Source: JAOUGY01 sp963825585 (lineage in GTDB: Bacteria > Actinomycetota > Acidimicrobiia > Spongiisociales > ZC4RG35). Taken from it: a stretch of 64,000 nucleotides of DNA. Under the pieces are notes generated by a model. The model was not told the DNA's origin, did not search any database, and worked only from the letters and a program-made list of their open reading frames with translations. The translations under genes and the position numbers were made by a program. Positions 26,037 to 34,327 of the stretch are shown here, piece by piece; positions within the stretch are counted from its first letter, which is position 1; every line of letters starts with the position of its first letter. The stretch spans positions 186,001 through 250,000 of the forward strand of contig CAWGTX010000006.1 in the NCBI GenBank assembly GCA_963825585.1, read 5' to 3'.

Positions 26037-27799
26037 ATTCTGAGTCGGATGCGGGAGCACAGATGTCACTGAACGGAAACCTGGAGGTTTTTCCTCTCGA
26101 GGAAGTCCTTCGCCTGTTGGCTCGTTCCCGGAAGACCGGGTGCCTGCGGGTCGAGAGTGGCGGCGTTCAGGGCCGGATCTTCCTCAACGGAGGTGCGCTC
26201 ACTCTCGCGACCGTTGCCGGAGACGATGAACTGAGGCGCCGACTGCTCGCCTCGGGCCTGGTCACGGAAGCCGATCTGCGCAAGGTCGAGTTGTCGGGCT
26301 CTCCTGTGTCGGAGTCGTTGGCTCCCGACGCCACCTCCACTGCACTCTCGGAGTTCGTCCGGGAAGAGTCGGTCGAGGGCCTCTACCGAATCCGCCGCAC
26401 GGGCCGCGGCAGTTTCGACTTCTTGGTCGACATGAGTCCGCGATACCCGACCGGTCAGAGCTATGACTCCGAGGTCATCGTCTCCGAAGCCGACCGGCGT
26501 TCCCTGGAGTGGGAGGACGTGGAGTCGGTACTTCCGAGCATGGACTCGACGCTCAGAATGGTGCCGGTGCTCGATGGCGAGGACGCCGTCACGCTCAGCC
26601 CGTCGACCTGGCGGATCCTGGCAGCTCTCGGCTCGGGTGCGAGTGTGTCCGCCATCGCCGGCGTGGTCGGATGGAGCGACTTCCGCAGCGCCCGCGAGAT
26701 GGCGTCGCTGTTCCGCAACGGCCTGGTGACGGTGGTCGATCCGCAAAGCGTCGCAGCTGCCGCTGCTGTCGCGGTCGCCCCGCCCGTCGAGGTGGTGGAT
26801 GAACCGGCCCTCGATTCCCATGCCGAGGCTCCCGAGGCCGATTCGTCCGTCGACGAGGAACCCGCTGTCGAGATTCCAGCCGCCGACACCTCGGCTGCTG
26901 CGGTGCCGGCCGAGGAGATCCCGGCGTCGGAGCCGGCTGCTGCCGAGTTGCCTGCGACAGACGAGCCCGTCTTCGAGTCTCCGGCAGCCGATGCCCTCGA
27001 CATTCCGGAGTCCGTGTCGTTCGATCATGCCGCCGCCGAAGACGTGGAAGACGTCGCCGAAGACGCCGCCGAAGACGTCGCCGAAGACGTCGCCGTCGCC
27101 GAAGCCCCCGAGTTCTCCGGCTGGTCCGATGACGCGAGCGAGTCGAGTGACGCGGCACCCTCCTGGTCGCTGCCCACCGAGGAAACCGTCACCCCCGCCG
27201 AGGTGGAGTTCGATACCTTCGAAGAACCCGCCGCGGCGACGGCGGTCGAGACACCGGCGGAAGAGCCGGTCGCCGACGAGACCTCGGGTTGGTGGTCCGA
27301 CACCGCCGGCGAACCCGTGACGGACGCCGACACCGCAGCCGCTCCCGAGGCCCTCGACACCCCTTCCACCCCGTGGAACAACTCGCCGTGGTCAGCCGAG
27401 ATCCCAACCGCTGATACCCCGGTGGAAGAGGCGGTCGTCCAGTCGAACCCCTGGGGCGGTTGGGCGTCGACGCAGGAGACGTCCGACGACGTCGAGTCGC
27501 TCGAGACGGTCGACACCGCCGCCCTCGAGTCGGTCGATGTCGCGGGCGCCGAGCCCGACCGGACCGGCGGATGGTGGGCGGAGACCATGGGCGCCGCCGA
27601 GACGTCCACCGAACGACCCGCCACGGACAACGACGCCGATCGGTTCCTCGAGAGCGTGTTCTCCTCGCTGTCTGACGAGAACGAGACGGGCCCGGCCAAG
27701 TCCGAGGAAGACGACGACGAGACCGGGTTCGGGATGGGACTGCTGAGACGGCGCCGCATGGGTGCCGCCGCCCGCGACATCTCCGACAACAACCGCTGA
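26033..27799 (+). CDS. DUF4388 (PATAN) domain protein with long acidic low-complexity region
   Basis: A 588-residue protein. Residues about 11-110 form a DUF4388/PATAN domain (LNGNLEVFPLEEVLRLLARS, KTGCLRVESG, GRIFLNGGALTLA), known from two-component and gliding/pilus regulators. A helical part to about residue 240 follows. Residues 245-550 are acidic and rich in A, E, P, V, T and D, with tandem copies of EDVAEDAAEDVAEDV. The tail ends with a basic block, LLRRRRMGAAARD. The ATG at 26033 overlaps the aroE stop. The role is not known; adjacency to a prepilin peptidase hints at type IV pili. Confidence 0.75.
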   Translation: MNSESDAGAQMSLNGNLEVFPLEEVLRLLARSRKTGCLRVESGGVQGRIFLNGGALTLATVAGDDELRRRLLASGLVTEADLRKVELSGSPVSESLAPDATSTALSEFVREESVEGLYRIRRTGRGSFDFLVDMSPRYPTGQSYDSEVIVSEADRRSLEWEDVESVLPSMDSTLRMVPVLDGEDAVTLSPSTWRILAALGSGASVSAIAGVVGWSDFRSAREMASLFRNGLVTVVDPQSVAAAAAVAVAPPVEVVDEPALDSHAEAPEADSSVDEEPAVEIPAADTSAAAVPAEEIPASEPAAAELPATDEPVFESPAADALDIPESVSFDHAAAEDVEDVAEDAAEDVAEDVAVAEAPEFSGWSDDASESSDAAPSWSLPTEETVTPAEVEFDTFEEPAAATAVETPAEEPVADETSGWWSDTAGEPVTDADTAAAPEALDTPSTPWNNSPWSAEIPTADTPVEEAVVQSNPWGGWASTQETSDDVESLETVDTAALESVDVAGAEPDRTGGWWAETMGAAETSTERPATDNDADRFLESVFSSLSDENETGPAKSEEDDDETGFGMGLLRRRRMGAAARDISDNNR

Positions 27800-27806
27800 T
27801 ACCCCC

Positions 27807-28547
27807 GTGCCTGACGCCGCGGTGGCGACCCTGATCGGACTCGCCGCCGTGGGTTTCATCCTGGGCCCGAATCTGCACCACATCGGCGTTCGAGCGGCCG
27901 TGAGGGGGTCGTTCGACGGTCCGCTGGCACGCTGCGAGTCATGTGCCCGAGTGCGGGCCGTCCCGTGGGCGGCGCGGTGCCGGTACTGTGCCGCTCCCAT
28001 CCGTCGGCGTGAACCGATCGTGTGGCTTCTCTCGGCGGCCACGTTCGCCGCGGCCGGACACGTGGCCGGGACCGGGCCGCTGCTTGCGGCACACGTGCTA
28101 GTGGCGGCGCTCACCACAGTGCTCGTCGTCACCGACCTCGACGCCAAGCTCATCCCGAACCGGCTGCTCTACCCGGGCACGGTGATCAGTGCCGCGCTGC
28201 TGGCAGTTGGAGCGATCTGGGTGCAACGGGTGTCCGACCTGGGGCGGGGGGCGATCGCCGGGCTCGGCTACTTCGGACTGCTGCTGATGGTGGCCCTCCT
28301 GACCCGGGGTGGGTTCGGAATGGGTGACGTGAAACTGGCGGTGGTACTCGGGTTGTTCATGGGCTTCTGGGGGTGGTCGGTGCTCGCCTCCGGGCTCTTC
28401 TACACCGGGATGTACGGTGGCATCCCGGCGTTGGTGATGATCGTGACCCGGCGGGCGGGCCGCGGAGACGAGTTGCCCTACGGCCCCGCCATGGTGCTCG
28501 GCGCCTGGACGGCGTTGGCGACCGGCGGCGGAGGTCTGTTCTCGTGA
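27807..28547 (+). CDS. Prepilin peptidase (type IV leader peptidase family)
   Basis: Membrane aspartic protease that cleaves prepilin leaders. The 246-residue protein has paired cysteines C43/C46 and C58/C61 (CESC, CRYC) for zinc in the N-terminal loop, and the two catalytic aspartates: D110/D112 in VVTDLDAKLIPN and D174 in GMGDVKL, as in GxGD proteases. About seven membrane helices are visible. I start at GTG 27807, just after the previous stop; the frame is open upstream to 27762 but that part overlaps the DUF4388 gene. No pilin or pilus-motor gene is nearby, so its substrates must be elsewhere. Confidence 0.88.
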   Translation: MPDAAVATLIGLAAVGFILGPNLHHIGVRAAVRGSFDGPLARCESCARVRAVPWAARCRYCAAPIRRREPIVWLLSAATFAAAGHVAGTGPLLAAHVLVAALTTVLVVTDLDAKLIPNRLLYPGTVISAALLAVGAIWVQRVSDLGRGAIAGLGYFGLLLMVALLTRGGFGMGDVKLAVVLGLFMGFWGWSVLASGLFYTGMYGGIPALVMIVTRRAGRGDELPYGPAMVLGAWTALATGGGGLFS

Positions 28548-28564
28548 GCTCGACGGTACGGAAG

Positions 28565-28570
28565 TAGGAT
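28565..28570 (+). promoter_or_regulatory. Candidate -10 box TAGGAT before aroC
   Basis: TAGGAT sits 7 nt before the aroC ATG at 28578, suggesting that aroC-aroK-aroB can be transcribed separately from aroE and pilD. Confidence 0.4.
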
Positions 28571-28577
28571 CGCCTCA

Positions 28578-29732
28578 ATGTTCAGGTTCATCACCGCAGG
28601 CGAATCCCACGGTCCCGGGCTGGTTGCCGTCATCGAGGGACTCCCGTCCGGATTGCCGTTCCTCGTCGGCGAGCTCAAAGCCGAGTTGTCGCGTCGCACA
28701 CTCGGGTTCGGACGCGGCCCCCGCATGGCGATCGAGCGCGACGAGGTGGCGATCATGGGCGGTGTACGGCACGGTCGCACCCTCGGGTCACCGGTGGCGG
28801 TGGTGATCCACAACACCGAGTTCCTCGAGAAGTGGTCCGAGGAGATGAGCCCGTACCCGGGCTCGCCCAAACGGACCATGACCACGCCCCGCCCGGGCCA
28901 CGCCGACCTGGTGGGAATGCAGAAGTACGACACCCATGATGCCCGCGACATCCTCGAGCGGGCATCCGCCCGGGAGACCGCCGCCCGTACCGTCGTCGGA
29001 TACGCCGCCAAGGTGATGCTCGGCGCACTCGACGTCTCGGTGTTCTCACATGTGATCGAGATCGGGGGCGTGCGTGCCCCCGGCGAACCGCTCCCCACGC
29101 CCACCGACCTCGAAGCCATCGACGCCTCGCCGGTGCGGGTGTTCGACCGCTCGGCGGAGCAGGCCATGATCGAAGTCATCGAAGCGGCCAAAGCCGAGCG
29201 GGACACACTGGGCGGTGTGGTCGAGGTACTGGCCTACGGTGTGGTCGCGGGAGTGGGCAGCCACGTCCACTGGGACCGCAAGATCGACGCCGCCCTCGCC
29301 GAGGCGCTCATGTCGATCCAGGCCATCAAGGGCGTCGAGATCGGTGACGGCTTCGAGACGGCCCGTCGCCGTGGTTCGGCCGCCCACGACGAGATCTTCC
29401 ACGACGAGTCGGGGTTCACCCGCTCGACCAACAAAGCCGGTGGAACCGAAGGCGGCATGACGGTGGGTGACGTTCTGAGAGTCCGGGCGGCCATGAAACC
29501 GATATCGACGGTCGGGAAGGGCCTGCAGACCGTCGACGTGGGCACCAAGAAAGCCGAGTCGGCCTTCTACGAACGCTCCGACGTGGTGGCCGTCCCGGCC
29601 GCCGGAGTGGTGGCCGAACAGATGGTTGCCATTGTCCTCGCCCGTGAGATCCAGCGGAAGTTCGGCGGCGACACCATCGGTGACCTGCGGGCGGCGTGGG
29701 ACGCGTACCGCCTCCGACTGGCCGGGTTCTGA
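28578..29732 (+). CDS. aroC: Chorismate synthase
   Basis: Converts EPSP to chorismate with reduced FMN. The 384-residue protein shows the family signature start FRFITAGESHGPGL, RRTLGFGRGPRM, RPGHADLVGMQKYD, the arginine-histidine active-site stretch RPAS-like ASARETAARTV, and the NKAGGTEGGMT block. Length is normal. The stop is one base before the aroK GTG, so it is the first gene of the aroCKB unit. Confidence 0.95.
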   Translation: MFRFITAGESHGPGLVAVIEGLPSGLPFLVGELKAELSRRTLGFGRGPRMAIERDEVAIMGGVRHGRTLGSPVAVVIHNTEFLEKWSEEMSPYPGSPKRTMTTPRPGHADLVGMQKYDTHDARDILERASARETAARTVVGYAAKVMLGALDVSVFSHVIEIGGVRAPGEPLPTPTDLEAIDASPVRVFDRSAEQAMIEVIEAAKAERDTLGGVVEVLAYGVVAGVGSHVHWDRKIDAALAEALMSIQAIKGVEIGDGFETARRRGSAAHDEIFHDESGFTRSTNKAGGTEGGMTVGDVLRVRAAMKPISTVGKGLQTVDVGTKKAESAFYERSDVVAVPAAGVVAEQMVAIVLAREIQRKFGGDTIGDLRAAWDAYRLRLAGF

Positions 29733-29733
29733 C

Positions 29734-30252
29734 GTGAGCACCGGACCTCTCGTGTGGCTGGTGGGCATGATGGGCTCCGGCAAGAGTCGTGTCGGCCGGG
29801 TCCTGGCCACGCGCACCGAAGCCGATTTCATCGACACCGACGCCGAGATCACCCGACTGGCCGGATCCAGCATCACCGAGATCTTCGAGGTCGCCGGCGA
29901 GGACCGCTTCCGTGATCTCGAGGAGAAGGTCGTGGCTGCCGTGATCGCCCCGTGGCGGGTCATCGCCACCGGTGGAGGCGTCGTGTTGCGGAACGCCAAC
30001 ATCGAAGTCATGCGGGCCGCCGGCACCGTGATCTGGCTTCGGGCCGAGCCCGCCACACTGGCCGAACGGGTCAAGGACGGTCACGGCCGCCCACTGCTCG
30101 GTGGTGACGAACCGGTCGACAACAAACTGATGGCAATCTACGAGCAACGTCGTCCCCTCTACCAGCGCGCCGCCCACCACGTCATAGACACGGATGGGTT
30201 GGCCGCCGAGAGCGTGGCCGAAATCGTCGAGGAACTGTGGCTCGGATCCTGA
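29734..30252 (+). CDS. aroK: Shikimate kinase
   Basis: Phosphorylates shikimate at O3. The P-loop is GMMGSGKSRVG (near residues 11-21), the shikimate-binding aspartate is in FIDTDAEITRL, and the GGGVVLR and GRPLL (lid) elements are present. From the GTG at 29734 the protein has 172 residues; the open frame begins further upstream, inside aroC. The last 16 bp overlap the aroB start. Confidence 0.93.
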   Translation: MSTGPLVWLVGMMGSGKSRVGRVLATRTEADFIDTDAEITRLAGSSITEIFEVAGEDRFRDLEEKVVAAVIAPWRVIATGGGVVLRNANIEVMRAAGTVIWLRAEPATLAERVKDGHGRPLLGGDEPVDNKLMAIYEQRRPLYQRAAHHVIDTDGLAAESVAEIVEELWLGS

Positions 30253-31262
30253 TCGGCGAATGGTCCGAGATCCTGGTGGGCCGCGGACTGCCGGATCCGC
30301 TCCTCCCCGAACGGGACGGACGTGAGCAGGTCTTGGTGATCACCCAGGCGCCGATCCGCCGCATCGCCGATCACGTGATCGGTCGTCTTCGGTCCGAGCT
30401 CGGATCCGTCCACCTCATCGAGGTCCCCGACCGCGACGCCGCCAAGACGTGGCAGGTAGTGGGTGGACTCTACGATGACATGGCCCGACTCAACATCGGC
30501 CGGCACGACACGGTGGTCGGCGTGGGCGGGGGAGCCGTCACCGATCTGGCCGGGTTCGTGGCCGCCACCTGGCTGCGCGGCATCGAAGCGGTCATGGTGC
30601 CCACCACGGCGCTCGGGGCCGTCGACGCCTCGATCGGAGGCAAGACCGGCATCAACCACGCCGGCAAGAACCTGGTGGGCGCTTTCTGGCACCCCCGCCG
30701 CGTGGTCGTCGACCTCGACACCCTCGATGCCATCCCGCTGCCGCTTCGACTGGAAGGTGCCGCCGAGACCGTGAAGGCCGGGTTCATCTCCGACCCGGTC
30801 ATCCTCGACGAGTACCGCCGGCATGGCATCGCCGCCCCGCTCGACGTGGTGATACCCCGTGCAATCGCCGTGAAGGCCGAAGTGGTGCTGGAGGACTTCC
30901 GGGAGGGCGGCCGCAGGGCGATCCTCAACTTCGGTCACACCATCGGACACGGAATCGAGACGGTCACCGGAATCCCGCACGGGTATGCCGTCTCGATCGG
31001 GATGGTGGCCGCCGGCGCCGTCTCGGCGAGCCGGTACGGGTTCGACGGGCGCTCGCTCACCGAGTTGCTGTACTCGCTCGGCCTCCCGATCGCCTCGGCC
31101 GGCACGTCCAAGGCGGCGGTCCTCGACAAGGTCGCCCGTGACAAGAAGCGCACGGCAGCCGGTGTGCGCATGGTCCTGTTGCGCTCGATCGCCGACGTGG
31201 TGGTCGAACCCGTCACCGCCGAAGAGCTCGAACTGGGGTTGGCAGCGGTCGGAATCGAGTGA
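30237..31262 (+). CDS. aroB: 3-dehydroquinate synthase
   Basis: Zinc- and NAD-dependent cyclisation of DAHP. The 341 residues contain VGVGGGAVTDLAGFVAATWLRG (nucleotide binding), PTTALGAVDASIGGKTGINH, AETVKAG, and the zinc ligands in LNFGHTIGHGIE and PHGYAVSIGM. The GTG at 30237 overlaps aroK by 16 bp. The final residues run into a 28-bp gap before efp, which has its own -10 box. Confidence 0.95.
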   Translation: MARILIGEWSEILVGRGLPDPLLPERDGREQVLVITQAPIRRIADHVIGRLRSELGSVHLIEVPDRDAAKTWQVVGGLYDDMARLNIGRHDTVVGVGGGAVTDLAGFVAATWLRGIEAVMVPTTALGAVDASIGGKTGINHAGKNLVGAFWHPRRVVVDLDTLDAIPLPLRLEGAAETVKAGFISDPVILDEYRRHGIAAPLDVVIPRAIAVKAEVVLEDFREGGRRAILNFGHTIGHGIETVTGIPHGYAVSIGMVAAGAVSASRYGFDGRSLTELLYSLGLPIASAGTSKAAVLDKVARDKKRTAAGVRMVLLRSIADVVVEPVTAEELELGLAAVGIE

Positions 31263-31278
31263 GGACGACGGCAGGCAC

Positions 31279-31284
31279 TATCCT
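31279..31284 (+). promoter_or_regulatory. Candidate -10 box TATCCT before efp
   Basis: TATCCT lies exactly 6 nt before the efp GTG at 31291, in a 28-bp gap without a Shine-Dalgarno sequence. This is the best match of the set to TANNNT and suggests a leaderless efp-nusB mRNA. Confidence 0.45.
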
Positions 31285-31290
31285 CGCCGC

Positions 31291-31848
31291 GTGATCTCCA
31301 CAAACGACGTCCGCCCCGGCATGGCCCTGAACCTGTCCGACGGCATCTTCACCATCATCAAGTACGAGCACGTCAAGCCCGGCAAGGGCAAGGCATTCGT
31401 CCGGATGAAGCTCAAGAACATCGAGACCGGCCAGGTGCTCGACAAGACCTTCCGTGCCGACGAAGGTGTCGATCAGGCCATCATCGAGCGCAAGGACCAC
31501 CAGTTCCTCTACCGCGACGATCTCGGGTACCACTTCATGGACCTGGAGGAGTACGGCCAGTTCGCCATGAGCGCTGAAGACGTCGGCGATGCAGTCGACT
31601 ACCTCACCGACGGGATGACCGTGGTGCTGGTGCTTTACCAGTCGAACCCCATCGGCGTCGAACTTCCCGCCTCCGTCGAACTCGAGGTGGCCTACGCCGA
31701 GCCCGGCGTGCGGGGCGACACCGTGTCCGGCGCCACCAAGCAGGTCACGATGGAAACCGGACTGAAGGTGAACGTGCCATTGTTCATCGAGCAGGGCGAG
31801 CGGCTTCGGATCACCACCTCCGACGGCAGTTACCAGTCCCGGGCGTGA
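31291..31848 (+). CDS. efp: Elongation factor P
   Basis: Helps ribosomes pass polyproline stretches. The 185-residue protein has the KOW-like domain 1 with KPGKGKAFVRMKLKN, where K32 aligns with the modified lysine 34 of E. coli, and domains 2-3 with QSNPIGVELPASVELEV. The start is GTG at 31291; the open frame runs back into aroB but that part is a shadow. The stop overlaps the nusB GTG (GTGA). Confidence 0.94.
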   Translation: MISTNDVRPGMALNLSDGIFTIIKYEHVKPGKGKAFVRMKLKNIETGQVLDKTFRADEGVDQAIIERKDHQFLYRDDLGYHFMDLEEYGQFAMSAEDVGDAVDYLTDGMTVVLVLYQSNPIGVELPASVELEVAYAEPGVRGDTVSGATKQVTMETGLKVNVPLFIEQGERLRITTSDGSYQSRA

Positions 31849-32216
31849 GCGAACCCCGGGATCTCGCCATCCAGGCGCTCTACGAGGCCGACCAGCTCGG
31901 CCTCGACCATCTCCCCGAAGACCCGGAACTGGTCGGGAAAGCCCGCCGCCTCGCCGAAGGAGCCCTCGAGCACCGCGCCGAGCTCGACGCCGCCATCGAC
32001 GCCGTATCCGACCACTGGCGCATCGACCGTATGCCGGTGGTCGATCGCGCCGTGCTTCGCCTCGCCCTCTACGAACTGCGCCACGAGCCAGACACACCAA
32101 CCGCCGTCGTCCTGTCCGAAGCGGTCCGGATCGCCAAGGAGTTCTCCACCGAGAAGTCCGGGTTGTTCGTGAACGGGATACTCGGCGCACTGGCCGTGCG
32201 CGAGCGGCCTGAATAG
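31845..32216 (+). CDS. nusB: Transcription antitermination factor NusB
   Basis: Binds boxA RNA with S10 for rRNA antitermination. The 123-residue all-helical protein has RDLAIQALYEADQLG at the N-terminus and the family ending VVLSEAVRIAKEFSTEKSGLFVNGILGAL. It overlaps efp by 4 bp. In other actinobacteria efp-nusB is followed by pyrR-pyrB, as here, but the 1.5-kb repeat array now separates them. Confidence 0.92.
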   Translation: MSEPRDLAIQALYEADQLGLDHLPEDPELVGKARRLAEGALEHRAELDAAIDAVSDHWRIDRMPVVDRAVLRLALYELRHEPDTPTAVVLSEAVRIAKEFSTEKSGLFVNGILGALAVRERPE

Positions 32217-32228
32217 TCCCCACTTCCA

Positions 32229-33690
32229 AGGGGGGACGACTATCCCCAGGGGGGACGACCCCCCTTCGACCCCCCGCCGGTACCGGTCCTGCGTTCTTCG
32301 CGTGCTTGGCCGGGGGTGTCAAAGCCCTCGCGAATCGCCGTCGCCACGTTCCGCACGTTTGATGCCCAGGGGGGACGACCCCCCTTCGACCCCCCGCCGG
32401 TACTGGAGGTGCGCTGTTCGCGTGCTTGGCCGGGGGTGTGAGAGTCTCCGAGTGTGGCTGTTGCCACGTTCCGGACGTTTGATGCCCAGGGGGGACGACC
32501 CCCCTTCGACCCCCCGCCGGTACCGGTGGTGCGAGATGAGTCGGGCTTGGCCGGGGGTGTGGAAGCGTTCGCGTATCGCGATCGCCACGTTCCTTACGTT
32601 CTACGTTGTACGTTCTACGTTGTACCTTCCTGGCGTTCTGCGTTCTGCGTTCTGCGTTGATGCCCAGGGGGGACGACCCCCCTTCGACCCCCCGCCGGTG
32701 CTGGATGCGAGATGAGTCGGGCTTGGCCGGGGGTGTGGAAGTGTTCGCGTATCGCCGTTGCCACGTTCCGGACGTTTGATGCCCAGGGGGGACGACCCCC
32801 CTTCGACCCCCCGCCGGTACCGGTGGTGCGAGATGAGTCGGGCTTGGCCGGGGGTGTGGAAGCGTTCGCGTATCGCGATCGCCACGTTCCTTACGTTCTA
32901 CGTTGTACGTTCTACGTTGTACCTTCCTGGCGTTCTGCGTTCTGCGTTCTGCGTTGATGCCCAGGGGGGACGACCCCCCTTCGACCCCCCGCCGGTACCG
33001 GTGGTGCGAGATGGGTCGGGCTTGGCCGGGGGTGTGGAAGTGTTCGCGTATCGCCGTTGCCACGTTCCGGACGTTTGATGCCCAGGGGGGACGACCCCCC
33101 TTCGACCCCCCGCCGGTGCTGGATGCGAGATGAGTCGGGCTTGGCCGGGGGTGTGGAAGCGTTCGCGTATCGCGATCGCCACGTTCCTTTCGTTCTACGT
33201 TGTACGTTCTACGTTGTACCTTCCTGGCGTTCTGCGTTCTGCGTTCTGCGTTGATGCCCAGGGGGGACGACCTCCCTTCGACCCCCGCCGGTACTGGAGG
33301 TGCGATGTTCGCGTCCGTGGCCCGGGGGTGCGAAAGCCTTCGAGTGTGGCTGTTGCCACGTTCCGGACGTGTTGAGGCCCAGGGGGGACGACCCCCCCTT
33401 CGACCCCCCGCCGGTACCGGTGGTGCGATGTTCGCGTGCTTGGCCGGGGGTGTGGAAGTCCTCGAGTGTGGCTGTTGCCACGTTCCGGACGTTTGAGGCC
33501 CAGGGGGGACGACCCCCCTTCGACCCCCCGCCGGTACTGGAGGTGCGCTGTTCGCGTGCTTGGCCGGGGGTGTGGAAGTCCTCGAGTGTGGCTGTTGCCA
33601 CGTTCTACGTTCTACGTTGTACGTTCTACGTTGTACGTTCCACGTTGTACCTTCTTGGCGCTCTGCCTTCTGCCTTCCGGCTGTCCGCCT
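32229..33690 (+). repeat. Repeat array A: ten copies of a hairpin-core unit, with heptad insertions
   Basis: The gap between nusB and pyrR is an array, not genes. The core begins CCCAGGGGGGACGACCCCCC, then TTCGACCCCCCGCCGGTACCGG; copies start at 32245, 32365, 32485, 32663, 32782, 32960, 33081, 33257, 33378 and 33499, plus a partial one at 32231. Spacings are about 120 bp or about 177 bp. The longer units contain an extra block of nine 7-mers (TACGTTC, TACGTTG, TACCTTC, TCTGCGT). Each unit also has a conserved GCTTGGCCGGGGGTGT and CCACGTTCCGGACGTTT with variable bases between. G6-ACGA-C6 would fold as a hairpin, and CCGGTACCGG is a palindrome. Open frames here are artefacts of the repeats. Confidence 0.92.
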
Positions 33691-33716
33691 CCTGACCCGT
33701 GCTACGGTTCGACCGA

Positions 33717-33750
33717 CCTTTAAGCCCGGTCCCGTGAGGCCGGAAAGGAG
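33717..33750 (+). promoter_or_regulatory. PyrR-binding RNA element upstream of pyrR
   Basis: CCTTTAAGCCCGGTCCCGTG continuing AGGCCGGAAAGGAG. The core GGTCCCGTGAGGCC matches the PyrR RNA consensus ARUCCNGNGAGGYU in its conserved UCC and GAGG bases, and CCGG arms (33726-33729 and 33740-33743) close the hairpin. PyrR with UMP would bind here and mask the AAAGGAG ribosome site at 33744-33750. In actinobacteria this element acts on translation instead of a terminator, and no terminator is seen. Confidence 0.8.
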
Positions 33751-33758
33751 CAGAGACC

Positions 33759-33812
33759 GTGCGTGCACGTGCATCGGTCGGCCCGCACCGGGGTGTGTCA
33801 TGCCCCAGGTGA
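33759..33812 (+). CDS. Probable leader peptide coupling pyrR translation to the PyrR element
   Basis: A 17-codon frame starts with GTG 8 nt after AAAGGAG and encodes MRARASVGPHRGVSCPR. Its TGA (33810-33812) shares a base with the ATG at 33812 of pyrR (TGATG), so ribosomes finishing the leader would start pyrR. Blocking the AAAGGAG site by PyrR would then silence the operon even though pyrR itself lacks a ribosome site. The spacing and overlap are seen directly; translation is inferred. Confidence 0.5.
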   Translation: MRARASVGPHRGVSCPR

Positions 33813-34327
33813 TGAGCGCCGACGACCTCAAGCGGGCCATTCGCCGCATCGCCCACGAGATCCTCGAACGACACCAGGGTGCCGAGAAAGTGGTGCTGGT
33901 GGGCGTTCACTCCCGGGGTGTTCCCCTGGCCGAGGAGATCGCAGAGGCCATCGACGACTTCGAGTCGGTAAAGGTTCCGGTGGGTGAGCTGGACATCGGT
34001 CTCTACCGCGACGACCTGGGGCTGCGGCCGACCACCCGACTGTCGCGCACGCTCATCCCGGTCGACCTGACCGATGAGCAGGTGATCCTGATCGACGACG
34101 TGCTCTTCACCGGGCGAACGGCCCGAGCCGCCCTCGATGCCCTCCTCGATCTGGGCCGACCGGCTCGGGTCGAGCTGGCCGTGATGGTGGATCGGGGCCA
34201 CCGCCAACTGCCGATCCGTGCCGACTACGTCGGGAAGAACATCCCCACATCGGCCGACGAGCGGGTCTCGGTGAAGCTGGCATCGGTCGACGGAAGCTCC
34301 GGCGTCTGGGTGGGGTCCGAGGACTGA
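33812..34327 (+). CDS. pyrR: Bifunctional pyr operon regulator / uracil phosphoribosyltransferase PyrR
   Basis: RNA-binding repressor of pyrimidine genes that senses UMP and keeps a PRTase fold. The 171 residues begin MSADDLKRAIRRIAHEI, where family homology begins. LDIGLYRDDLG, the PRPP loop VILIDDVLFTGRTARAAL and DRGHRQLPIRADYVGKNIPT are all typical. An ATG at 33800 would add MPQV, but 33812 is the coupled start. The stop overlaps pyrB (TGATG). It regulates its own operon through the element 90 bp upstream. Confidence 0.94.
   Translation: MSADDLKRAIRRIAHEILERHQGAEKVVLVGVHSRGVPLAEEIAEAIDDFESVKVPVGELDIGLYRDDLGLRPTTRLSRTLIPVDLTDEQVILIDDVLFTGRTARAALDALLDLGRPARVELAVMVDRGHRQLPIRADYVGKNIPTSADERVSVKLASVDGSSGVWVGSED

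Noticed and set aside
32245..32287. The hairpin core as intrinsic terminator
   Set aside because: Strong GC stem but no T-run follows in either orientation, and it is repeated in tandem ten times.
32229..33690. CRISPR-like array
   Set aside because: Units are about 120 bp with long conserved blocks and only short, recurring variants between them; no unique spacers of 30-40 bp and no cas genes in the window.
31213..33849. 878-codon minus-strand open frame over the repeat array, and similar frames at 44376-44849
   Set aside because: The product is a tandem translation of the hairpin repeats (GGRPP, GGGSKG units) continuing through efp, nusB and pyrR on the wrong strand. It is explained by the repeat composition and not by a protein.
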